Notes under the pieces: generated by a model
Told to the model about the DNA's origin: nothing
Seen by the model: the letters and a program-made list of their open reading frames with translations, nothing else
Database searches by the model: none
Program-made: the position numbers and the translations under genes
In this document: positions 1 to 6,727 of the stretch, piece after piece
How positions within the stretch are numbered: the stretch's first letter is position 1
How the letters are laid out: each line of letters opens with the position of its first letter
DNA from: an uncultured Oscillospiraceae bacterium
Lineage (GTDB): Bacteria; Bacillota; Clostridia; Oscillospirales; Acutalibacteraceae
Assembly: GCA_905192745.1 (NCBI GenBank)
Contig: CAJJLZ010000002.1
Span: 62,001 to 126,000, forward strand
Length of the DNA stretch: 64,000 nt
Direction of reading: 5' to 3'

Positions 1-64
1 GCCACGCTGGTCCGGGCGTTTCCGTCTGCTCGGAAACAGGGAAGAAAGGCGCCGGTTTTCGCCG

Positions 65-658
65 TTATCCGATATATCGCGGATACCTGTCCTTGTCCGA
101 CTCGGTGATTTTCCGTAAGACTTTGCAGGGAACACCCACGGCGACCACATGGGGAGGAATATTGGTTTTTACGACGCTTCCGGCGCCAATGACGGTACCT
201 TCGCCAATGGTAACCCCGGCGAGGATTGCTGCGCCCGCGCCGATCCATACATTGTTCCCTATGGTTATTGGTTTGGCGATTTCGAATCCCTGATTGCGCT
301 GCTCGGCGTCGATCGCGTGTTCCGCGGTGGTGAAGCAGCAATTTGGCGCAATGAATACGTTATTGCCAAAGGTAACCGACGCTCCGTCGGTAATCACGAG
401 ATTATGATTGGAATAAAAATTGTCTCCCACCGAAATATTATAGCCATGATCGCACCAGAAGGGGGCGGTTATCGCGACATTCTTTCCCAGGCGGCCGATG
501 ATTTTCTCCAATATTCGCCGCTTTGTTTCCGCGTCGCTGGGACGGCATTGGTTATATTCATGGCATAAATCAATGCATCGCAGGATATCCGCGTCGTTTT
601 GGGGATCATCCTTTGGATTGAACAAATAACCGGCGGCCGCCTTTTCTTTTTCGGTCAT
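65..658 (-). CDS. Maltose/galactoside-type sugar O-acetyltransferase
   Basis: The 197-residue protein looks like a LacA/Maa-family acetyl-CoA-dependent sugar O-acetyltransferase, a trimeric left-handed beta-helix enzyme of the cytosol. An N-terminal helical cap (about 1-58) is followed by hexapeptide repeats (about 60-180). The TAEH motif puts the likely catalytic histidine at residue 114, and GVPCKVLRKI is the usual C-terminal cap. Length fits the family. The ATG at 658 has an AAAGGAGAGG ribosome binding site. The gene is monocistronic, behind its own promoter at 689-717. The family is clear from sequence; the acceptor sugar is unknown. Confidence 0.9.
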   Translation of the reverse strand: MTEKEKAAAGYLFNPKDDPQNDADILRCIDLCHEYNQCRPSDAETKRRILEKIIGRLGKNVAITAPFWCDHGYNISVGDNFYSNHNLVITDGASVTFGNNVFIAPNCCFTTAEHAIDAEQRNQGFEIAKPITIGNNVWIGAGAAILAGVTIGEGTVIGAGSVVKTNIPPHVVAVGVPCKVLRKITESDKDRYPRYIG

Positions 659-688
659 CTTTCGGCCCTCTCCTTTGCTTTTTTTTCG

Positions 689-717
689 ATTGTATTATAA
701 ACCTTTTTGAAAGTCAA
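689..717 (-). promoter_or_regulatory. Sigma-A-type promoter of the acetyltransferase
   Basis: On the minus strand a TTGACT -35 box (712-717) and a TACAAT -10 box (689-694) are separated by exactly 17 bases. The start codon lies about 30 bases downstream. Confidence 0.6.
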
Positions 718-802
718 ATTGCTTTGGACAGTCCGCCTTTGCTTCCGTCATGGCGGATATCCCGTCCGGGAACAGAGAATTTCCTCTTTTTTCTTGTTTT
801 TC

Positions 803-831
803 TTGACGGACGGCAATGGGACGGATACAAT
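803..831 (+). promoter_or_regulatory. Sigma-A-type promoter of the DUF1015 gene
   Basis: A TTGACG -35 box (803-808) and a TACAAT -10 box (826-831) are separated by 17 bases. They lie about 95 bases upstream of the DUF1015 start codon. Confidence 0.6.
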
Positions 832-925
832 AAATACCGGAACGACGTTCTCCCGGCGGGAACGGACGCGCGGCTCTCATTCTATTATTTTTTGAATTTG
901 TTTCGCCGGAGAAATGGAGCTTGTT

Positions 926-2236
926 ATGGCTGAAATCCGCCCTTTCCGCGCCCTGCGCTTCACCCCGGAGGCGGGAAAAATTGAGGAACTGACCTGCCCG
1001 CCCTACGATATTATCAGCGAATCCCAGCGGCAGGCGTATCTGGCCCGTAATCCGCACAACATTGTGCGGCTGGAGCTTCCCCGCGACGGGCAGGATCCGT
1101 ATCGGGAGGCGGGGGACACCCTGCGCCGCTGGATTGCGGAAGGCATCCTTCGTCAGGACGATAAGCCGGCGCTGTATGTCTATGAAATCGAATTTTCGCT
1201 GGACGGGCCGAGCGATATCAGCGGCATGAGCGGCGGGGACCGCAGTGTGATGGGCCTGATCGGCTTGGTGAAGCTGGAGGAGTTTGAGAAAGGGATCATC
1301 CTGCCGCATGAGGAGACCCTCTCCAAGGCCAAGACCGACCGGTTTAATCTGATGAAGGCCACCAACTGCAATTTCAGCGATATCTATGCGCTGTATATGG
1401 ATGACGGCGGGGAAGAGGAAGCGCTGGATATTCTGGCGCTGGTCTCCCGCGAACAGCCGGTGACCGAGATGACCGACGAGGCGGGGCTGATCCACCGTCT
1501 GTGGGCGATTACCGACGAGGGCGTGATTACCCGGATCAGCGCTCATCTGGCGGATACCAAGCTGTATATCGCGGATGGCCATCACCGTTATGAAACCGCC
1601 CTGAACTACCGCAATTATCTGAGGGAGCAGGGGGTGCCGGAGGGTACCGCCGCCGATTATGTCATGATGATGATGGTGGAAATGAGCCATCCCGGGCTGG
1701 TGGTGTTCCCCACCCATCGGATGGTGCGGGGACTGGCGTCCTTCGACGCGGAGGCGGTTCTTGCCGCCTGCGAGCCGTATTTCGATATTCTGCGGGATGT
1801 GGCGCTCTCTTCGGCGGATGAGGCGCTGGAGCACGCTTACCGCGATGGAAAACACGCTTTCGGTTTCTATACCGGCGGTGATACCTTCGTCCTTCTTACG
1901 CTGCGGGACCCGGCCGTGATGGATGGACTGCTGCCTGGCCTGTCTCCCGCTTCCCGTTCGCTGGATGTGACCATTCTGCACACGCTGGTGCTGGAACGGC
2001 TGATGGGGATCGACCGGGAAAACATGGCCAATCAGACCAATCTTACTTACACCCGTGATCTGCAGGAGGCGGTGGATGGGGTAAACACGGGGCTGTTCCA
2101 GTGCAGCTTCCTGCTTAATCCCACCCGCGTTTCCGAAATCCGGGACGTGGCTTCGGCCGGAGAAAAAATGCCGCAGAAATCCACCTATTTTTATCCCAAG
2201 CTGATTACCGGCCTTGCGATGAACAAGCTGGATTAA
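926..2236 (+). CDS. DUF1015 family protein
   Basis: This 436-residue protein belongs to the DUF1015 family of uncharacterised cytosolic proteins, common in Clostridia. Family hallmarks are the opening IRPFRALRF, the CPPYDII stretch near residue 30, the KTDR segment, and the IADGHHRYETALNYR motif near residue 215. Histidines and acidic residues in that last motif suggest metal or phosphate chemistry, which is inference. The ATG at 926 is preferred to one at 914 because GGAG at 916-919 is correctly spaced for it. The gene stands alone between its own promoter and a strong terminator, so context gives no function. Confidence 0.88.
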   Translation: MAEIRPFRALRFTPEAGKIEELTCPPYDIISESQRQAYLARNPHNIVRLELPRDGQDPYREAGDTLRRWIAEGILRQDDKPALYVYEIEFSLDGPSDISGMSGGDRSVMGLIGLVKLEEFEKGIILPHEETLSKAKTDRFNLMKATNCNFSDIYALYMDDGGEEEALDILALVSREQPVTEMTDEAGLIHRLWAITDEGVITRISAHLADTKLYIADGHHRYETALNYRNYLREQGVPEGTAADYVMMMMVEMSHPGLVVFPTHRMVRGLASFDAEAVLAACEPYFDILRDVALSSADEALEHAYRDGKHAFGFYTGGDTFVLLTLRDPAVMDGLLPGLSPASRSLDVTILHTLVLERLMGIDRENMANQTNLTYTRDLQEAVDGVNTGLFQCSFLLNPTRVSEIRDVASAGEKMPQKSTYFYPKLITGLAMNKLD

Positions 2237-2280
2237 CCGGAAGAAAAATCGTATTATCGTATGATCGTATACTGAATAAA

Positions 2281-2318
2281 AACGGGCGGTGAGCATACTC
2301 ACCGCCCGTTTTTTACAT
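2281..2318 (+). terminator. Intrinsic terminator after the DUF1015 gene
   Basis: A perfect stem (AACGGGCGGTGAG paired with CTCACCGCCCGTT) with a CATA-type loop runs straight into a T tract, 45 bases after the stop codon. Confidence 0.9.
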
Positions 2319-2393
2319 TGCGTCGCGGTCCGTTAGGCGGGTCGTGCCTTCGGTGACGTTCTTTTCCGGAAAAGGGAGTCTTCCAATTTTTAC

Positions 2394-2571
2394 AAATTGG
2401 AATTTGAAAACCACGATTTCATAAGTGGTTACTGCCCCTCATAGGGTATTAATAAAATCCTCCAAAACGCTTGAAAATAAAGGGTTTATCGCAATGTGTC
2501 CGCCTTATCCCTTTATACGATTTCACTTGCGTTTATGCTTCCCTTTCCACCTCATAAGGGCAAAAACAAGG
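2394..2571. repeat. Left set of intergenic motifs flanking the deoR/xre island
   Basis: This AT-rich gene-free stretch holds three words that recur on the other side of deoR/xre: AAATTGGAATTTGA (2394-2407), AAACGCTTGAAAATA (near 2464), and TAAGGGCAAAAACAAGG (2555-2571). The last word sits in a possible hairpin with arms CTTCCCTT (2538-2545) and AAGGGAAG (2568-2575). The right-hand copies (3944-4049) keep the same orientation but occur in reverse order. The function is unknown; recombination scars or structured RNAs are both possible. Confidence 0.5.
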
Positions 2572-2619
2572 GAAGAAAAATCTGATAACAAGTTATAACA
2601 GCAAGTGGCGATCGGGAAA

Positions 2620-2684
2620 CTGTAATACTTCCCACCAACAGTAATTACCATATTGTTAATATTGTATTACAGCTGGTGGGAAGT
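2620..2684. repeat. Nested/crossed inverted repeats downstream of xre
   Basis: CTGTAATAC (2620-2628) is the reverse complement of GTATTACAG (2664-2672), and TTCCCACCA (2629-2637) is the reverse complement of TGGTGGGAA (2674-2682). A longer arm, 2627-2645, pairs with 2666-2684 at 17 of 19 positions. The two short dyads cross one another, so the segment can form either one long imperfect hairpin or a pseudoknot-like fold. It could be a terminator-like structure for the minus-strand deoR/xre pair or a mobile-element end. Confidence 0.55.
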
Positions 2685-2726
2685 TCTATTGACATAAGCA
2701 ACTTCGTCCTTTTGAATAATTAGTGT

Positions 2727-2915
2727 CTAAATTTTGAACGGATCAACGTCGAGCTTTTTGCAAATTAGGATAACAATATCAAACGAAGCTCCACCTATAT
2801 CACGAGAGAGCAACGTCATGAGCGTGCTATACGGAATGTCAATCTCGATAGCAAACTGACGAAGGCTCGTATATCTGTCCAGAATCAGATTCCGTAGTTT
2901 TTGCTCGCGGTTCAT
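2727..2915 (-). CDS. Small XRE-family helix-turn-helix protein
   Basis: This 62-residue protein is essentially one Cro/CI-type helix-turn-helix domain: SLRQFAIEIDIPYSTLMTLL supplies the two recognition helices (about 17-36), and the C-terminal CKKLDVDPF matches the usual end of the fold. It is shorter than most XRE repressors and has no sensor domain. Its ATG overlaps the deoR stop codon in an ATGA arrangement, and GAGGAG within the last deoR codons serves as its ribosome binding site, so the two genes should be translationally coupled. The target is unknown. AT-rich composition suggests acquisition together with deoR. Confidence 0.8.
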   Translation of the reverse strand: MNREQKLRNLILDRYTSLRQFAIEIDIPYSTLMTLLSRDIGGASFDIVILICKKLDVDPFKI

Positions 2916-3688
2916 TTTGGCTCCTCAATGACCGTAATCTCGACGCCTTTCTCTTCGATGGCAGCAATCTGATCTTCTACGCAATCCCAGTCTGTGATAA
3001 TAGAGTCAAAGGCATCTACATCGCATACCTTAATAAAGGAATCGACGCCGACCTTTGAACTCGGTATGACGAGGCATCTATTGCGACTGTTTTTAATTAC
3101 AGTGCGCTGGAATGTTGCCGTTTCATCCGTACCATTGGACAGACCGAACTCTGCTGTCAGACCGGCTCCCGTAATGAAGCAAAGGTCAAAATGCAACCTG
3201 CTTACGAATTCATTGGCCAAGCTATCAACCAGTGCGCCACTTTGCCGCATCTTGCCACCGGCGATATATACGTCGATATTATTGAAACTTCTAAGCTCTT
3301 TTCCAATATCAACGGAGTTTACGATAACAGTATAATGAATATCCCTTGGTAAAAAGGAAACCATAATATGACCAAAGGATCCACCGGTTAGATATACTGT
3401 GTCATTCTCTTTGATTTTTTCCGCAGCTGCTCGTGAAATCTCTCTGTAGTTATCAAAGATAGGCATATTATCAAAGTCTCTGTTGACCGGCGGTCTTACG
3501 CTAACCTGTCCTATCGAAATAGCACCGCCATGGGTTCTCATGCAAATGCCTTTCTGTTCGAGTAATCGCAGATCTCGACGAGCAGACTCATCGGATATGC
3601 CGTATTTACTTGTAATCTCAGCAATGGTAATCTTACCGTTTGCTTTAATTGTATCTGATATTTCTTGATGGCGTTCTTCAATAAACAT
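2912..3688 (-). CDS. DeoR family transcriptional regulator
   Basis: The 258-residue protein has an N-terminal DeoR winged helix-turn-helix (about 1-58, with ISDESARRDLRLLEQKG as recognition region and THGGA after it) and a C-terminal sugar-phosphate-sensing domain (about 75-240, with VYLTGGSFG, VNSVDIGKEL, ITGAGLT). Members usually repress sugar or nucleoside catabolism genes until a phosphorylated sugar binds. The ATG at 3688 has a perfect AGGAGG site (3696-3701), so the longer upstream reading is rejected. The only partner is the xre gene; no sugar operon is adjacent. Base composition is clearly more AT-rich than the neighbours. Confidence 0.92.
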   Translation of the reverse strand: MFIEERHQEISDTIKANGKITIAEITSKYGISDESARRDLRLLEQKGICMRTHGGAISIGQVSVRPPVNRDFDNMPIFDNYREISRAAAEKIKENDTVYLTGGSFGHIMVSFLPRDIHYTVIVNSVDIGKELRSFNNIDVYIAGGKMRQSGALVDSLANEFVSRLHFDLCFITGAGLTAEFGLSNGTDETATFQRTVIKNSRNRCLVIPSSKVGVDSFIKVCDVDAFDSIITDWDCVEDQIAAIEEKGVEITVIEEPK

Positions 3689-3737
3689 AACCGTACCTCC
3701 TAAATGAATAGACTGTGTTATCGAATTCGACATCATA

Positions 3738-3766
3738 ATTATACAACATAAACGGTAATAAATCAA
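3738..3766 (-). promoter_or_regulatory. Promoter of deoR/xre, with a repeated ATTACCG word
   Basis: A TTGATT -35 box (3761-3766) and a perfect TATAAT -10 box (3738-3743) are spaced 17 bases apart. On the minus strand the word ATTACCG occurs once just upstream of the -35 box and again in the spacer. DeoR proteins often bind direct repeats, so autoregulation here is a reasonable inference. Confidence 0.6.
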
Positions 3767-3828
3767 CGCATTCGGTAATCGGATTTGCGTATATTTAATT
3801 AATCACATAGTTATGCTTTTGTAGGTTC

Positions 3829-3876
3829 GAAATACCCTGAGTACAAATCGCCAGATTTGTGCGAGGGGTGTATTTC
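3829..3876. other. Stem-loop in the deoR to citrate-synthase intergenic region
   Basis: An inner perfect stem ACAAATC/GATTTGT (3843-3849 and 3854-3860, loop GCCA) sits inside an outer imperfect stem in which GAAATACCCT pairs with AGGGG...TATTTC. There is no T tract, and it lies about 170 bases upstream of the plus-strand promoter at 4046. The role is unknown. Confidence 0.4.
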
Positions 3877-3943
3877 GCTCTCAAACGCCGAGGGCTTATG
3901 GATTATTACTTATCCGAAAATAATTTCCCCTTGTTTCGGCTTG

Positions 3944-4049
3944 TAAGGGCAAAAACAAGGAAAAATACATAAGGCTGGAACACGAAACAGGTGAAACGCC
4001 TTGAAAATACAGCGTTTTTAGAGGATTGAATAGATAAATTGGAATTTGA
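3944..4049. repeat. Right set of intergenic motifs flanking the deoR/xre island
   Basis: The segment holds TAAGGGCAAAAACAAGG (3944-3960), AAACGCCTTGAAAATACAG (near 3993), and AAATTGGAATTTGA (4036-4049), all related to words at 2394-2571. The first word is again the 3' side of a dyad, this time CCTTGTTT (3929-3936) with AAACAAGG (3953-3960). The stem bases differ from the left copy while pairing is kept. The last word overlaps the -35 region of the following promoter. Confidence 0.5.
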
Positions 4050-4075
4050 CAAGCGGCCTGTCCATGCGGTATACT
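4046..4075 (+). promoter_or_regulatory. Promoter of the Re-citrate-synthase-like gene
   Basis: A consensus TTGACA (4046-4051) and TATACT (4070-4075) are separated by 18 bases, leaving a 5' leader of about 165 bases before the start codon. Confidence 0.65.
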
Positions 4076-4244
4076 TTAAAAATACATCATCAGAGCGGGA
4101 AGGCCGCTGGGCGCGGACCGCAGTGAAAAGGATATGGGAAGGCCGGCACAGGCGGTAAAATTGCCGAGACGGCTGAAACCGGTAAAACGGGACGACGGGA
4201 TGGCCCCCGGTACGGTTCCGAAAAATGTAAGGAGGAGTTTGCCT

Positions 4245-5639
4245 ATGGCCAGCATGAAGCCGAAACTCAACGAAAAATCCGGACTGTTGGAGCTGGGATA
4301 CCAGTTCACGGACGTCAAAGAAGCCAACCTGTTTCGGAATATGTATCCCTACAACGATATTCCGAAGCTGATCTTCAACCACCGGATTGTGCCGATGAAT
4401 CTTCCGGAGGATATTTTCATCACCGATACCACCTTTCGTGACGGGCAGCAGGCCCGTTCACCATACACGGTGCAGGAAATCTGCGACCTGTACACCCTGC
4501 TGCACAAGCTGGATAACGGAAGCGGCATCATCCGTCAGACGGAATTTTTCCTCTATTCCCCCAAGGATAAGGAAGCGGTCAACCGCTGCCGGGAGCTGGG
4601 GTATGATTTTCCCCAGATTACCGCGTGGATCCGGGCGAAGAAGGAAGATTTCGCCCTTGTCAAGGATATGGGCCTGAAGGAAACCGGTATTCTGGTTTCC
4701 TGTTCCGACTATCACATCTTTAAAAAGATGAAGTGGACCCGCTCCGAAGCGATGAAGAATTATCTCTCGGTGGTGGAGGCGGCCCTGAACGAGGGGATTG
4801 TCCCCCGCTGCCACTTTGAGGATATCACCCGTGCCGATTTCTTTGGCTTTGTTCTTCCGTTTGCGGAAAAGCTGATGGAGATGTCCCGCGACAGCGGCAT
4901 TCCGATCAAAGTGCGCGCCTGCGACACCCTCGGGCTGGGATCCTCCATCCCGGGCGTGGTGCTGCCCCGCAGCGTGCAGCAGATTATGTATGGGCTGACC
5001 AACTATTCCGGCGTGCCGTCCGCGCAGCTTGAATGGCACGGACACAACGATTTTTACAATGCCGTTCCGAATGCGGTGACGGCGTGGCTGTATGGCTGTG
5101 CGTCGGTTAATACCTCCCTGCTTGGTATCGGTGAACGCACCGGCAACACCCCGCTGGAAGCGATGGTGATCGAATACTGCCAGCTTAAGGGAAACAACGG
5201 CGGCATGAACCTGAAGGTAATCACCGAGATCGCGGAATACTTTGAAAACGAACAGCATTTTGAGATTCCGCCCCGTACGCCCTTCGTGGGCCGCGCTTTC
5301 AATGCGACCCGCGCCGGCATCCATGCCGACGGCCTGATGAAGGATGAGGAAATTTATAACATCTTCAATACCACCGACATCCTCGGCCGCCCGCCGATCG
5401 TGGTGGTGGACGCCCATTCCGGCGCGGCCGGTATCGCGGCGTGGATCAACACCTATTACATGCTGGATGACGAAAACAAGGTAGAAAAGCAGAACCCCGG
5501 TATCGCAAAGATTAAGGAATGGATTGACGCGGAGTATGCGGAAGGCCGCACTACCGTGATCGGTGACGCGGAGATGGAGCAGCAGGTCAAGCGCCATCTG
5601 CCCCGCCTGCTTACCATCCGGGAGAGCCGTTCGGAATAA
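4245..5639 (+). CDS. HMGL-family synthase, probable Re-citrate synthase
   Basis: This 464-residue TIM-barrel protein belongs to the DRE-metallolyase (HMGL-like) family. The active-site signature appears as DTTFRDGQQ (61-69) and the metal-binding HxH as HGH at 265-267. Re-citrate synthases of anaerobes, which condense oxaloacetate and acetyl-CoA, carry this TTFRDGQQ variant and the same ITRADF and GERTGNTPLEA blocks, as far as I recall. There is no LeuA regulatory domain and no leu or nif gene nearby, so isopropylmalate or homocitrate synthase is less likely. AAGGAGGAG at 4229-4237 fixes the ATG at 4245. Family is certain, substrate moderately so. Confidence 0.8.
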   Translation: MASMKPKLNEKSGLLELGYQFTDVKEANLFRNMYPYNDIPKLIFNHRIVPMNLPEDIFITDTTFRDGQQARSPYTVQEICDLYTLLHKLDNGSGIIRQTEFFLYSPKDKEAVNRCRELGYDFPQITAWIRAKKEDFALVKDMGLKETGILVSCSDYHIFKKMKWTRSEAMKNYLSVVEAALNEGIVPRCHFEDITRADFFGFVLPFAEKLMEMSRDSGIPIKVRACDTLGLGSSIPGVVLPRSVQQIMYGLTNYSGVPSAQLEWHGHNDFYNAVPNAVTAWLYGCASVNTSLLGIGERTGNTPLEAMVIEYCQLKGNNGGMNLKVITEIAEYFENEQHFEIPPRTPFVGRAFNATRAGIHADGLMKDEEIYNIFNTTDILGRPPIVVVDAHSGAAGIAAWINTYYMLDDENKVEKQNPGIAKIKEWIDAEYAEGRTTVIGDAEMEQQVKRHLPRLLTIRESRSE

Positions 5640-5653
5640 TCCTATGATAAAAG

Positions 5654-5695
5654 AGCGCCGGAAACCGATGAAAGTCGATTTCCGGCGCTTTTTTT
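5654..5695 (+). terminator. Intrinsic terminator
   Basis: AGCGCCGGAAA (5654-5664) pairs perfectly with TTTCCGGCGCT, followed by a T run. It ends the citrate-synthase-like transcript and separates it from the convergent isomerase gene. Confidence 0.9.
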
Positions 5696-5739
5696 GGATT
5701 TCGTATACGATATTGTCGGGGGAAACGCCGGCGTAGCGC

Positions 5740-6615
5740 TCAGAGTCCAACGTCGGCCAGCGCCCGGCGGAGATTGGCCAGCCCGATGCGCAGGCCGGTC
5801 AGGCAGTCCTCCATCCCCTCGAATTCGATGGCGACGGCGCCCGTATATCCGACGGCTTTGAGAGCGGACAGGCAGTGGCGCAGGGGCACGTCTCCCTGTC
5901 CGACGATCGCGCCGCGCAGATAATTGCCGCTGCGGGAGCGGAAGAAGCCCTCGCCGGGATCGAAGCCGTTTCCGCTTTTCACATAGAAATCCTTGGCGTG
6001 GACGTAAAACGCATAGGGGGCCACCCGCCCGAAAGCGGCGGCGGGGTTCTCATCGGCGCAAAGAAAATTCCCCATATCGGTCAGCAGACCGAAATTCTCG
6101 TGGGCCACGGTATTTACCAGCCGTTCCACCCGTTCGCTGTCCTGACAGAAGAAGCCGTGATTCTCCACCATCGTACGCACGCCCTTTTCGGCCGCGTATT
6201 CGGTGATTTCCCGGCAGGCGGGGGCAATAACCGTCAGAGCGTCGTCAAAGCCGTGACAGGAGCGGGACCCCGGCTCGTAGCCGGCGGTCGCGTCGTGGCG
6301 CAGAGAACGGGCGCCGAGGATGACGGCCAGATCAACCATCCCTTTTACCCGCTCAATTTCCTCCCTTTGTCCGGCGGCGGGATGAAGCAGCTCCGCTCCC
6401 ACCGTGAAGTTGGAGACCGGCATGTTCAGACGATCGCATTCCTCCCGCAGGCGGTGAGCATAGGCCAGCTGATCGGTTCCCTCCGGCGGGCAGACGTCCA
6501 CGAATTCAACCGCGTCGAAGCCAAGCTCTTTTGCTTTGGCGATACAGTCCAGCTGCGTCATCCGTCCGTCGGAAAGATATTGGGAAAAGCTGTAGGTGCT
6601 GGCGGCGATTTTCAT
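5740..6615 (-). CDS. Sugar phosphate isomerase/epimerase (AP endonuclease 2-type TIM barrel)
   Basis: The 291-residue protein opens with MKIAASTYSFSQYL and carries GFDAVEFVD (strand 2), MVENHGFF (strand 5), LLTDMGNFL (metal-binding aspartate), YAFYVHAKDF and a C-terminal VAIEFEGMED. This is the layout of the xylose-isomerase-like barrel that binds a divalent metal through Glu, Asp and His. Such enzymes isomerise or epimerise ketoses and inositol derivatives; the substrate cannot be read from sequence. The start at 6615 matches the family's N terminus; the longer upstream reading overlaps the mrdA terminator. No sugar transporter is adjacent. Confidence 0.85.
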   Translation of the reverse strand: MKIAASTYSFSQYLSDGRMTQLDCIAKAKELGFDAVEFVDVCPPEGTDQLAYAHRLREECDRLNMPVSNFTVGAELLHPAAGQREEIERVKGMVDLAVILGARSLRHDATAGYEPGSRSCHGFDDALTVIAPACREITEYAAEKGVRTMVENHGFFCQDSERVERLVNTVAHENFGLLTDMGNFLCADENPAAAFGRVAPYAFYVHAKDFYVKSGNGFDPGEGFFRSRSGNYLRGAIVGQGDVPLRHCLSALKAVGYTGAVAIEFEGMEDCLTGLRIGLANLRRALADVGL

Positions 6616-6672
6616 AAAGAGGAACACCCCTTCTGCGTATTCTTGTTCTGGAGACAGTATAGCGAAATCCCG

Positions 6673-6713
6673 CAAAAAAAGCAATCTCCCGCGTGTAAAA
6701 CACGGGAGATTGC
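6673..6713 (-). terminator. Terminator of the mreBCD-mrdA operon
   Basis: GCAATCTCCCG (6681-6691) pairs with CGGGAGATTGC (6703-6713). On the minus strand the stem is followed by a run of seven T, just after the mrdA stop codon. Confidence 0.88.
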
Positions 6714-6727
6714 GGAAATCTGGATTT

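Noticed and set aside
695..2302. Minus-strand open reading frame of 535 codons
   Set aside because: It is antisense to the DUF1015 gene and runs through the terminator and promoter on both ends.
2689..2720. TTGACA on the plus strand as a promoter
   Set aside because: The -10 region at the right spacing (TTGAAT) is poor, and no plus-strand gene follows until 4245, which has its own promoter.
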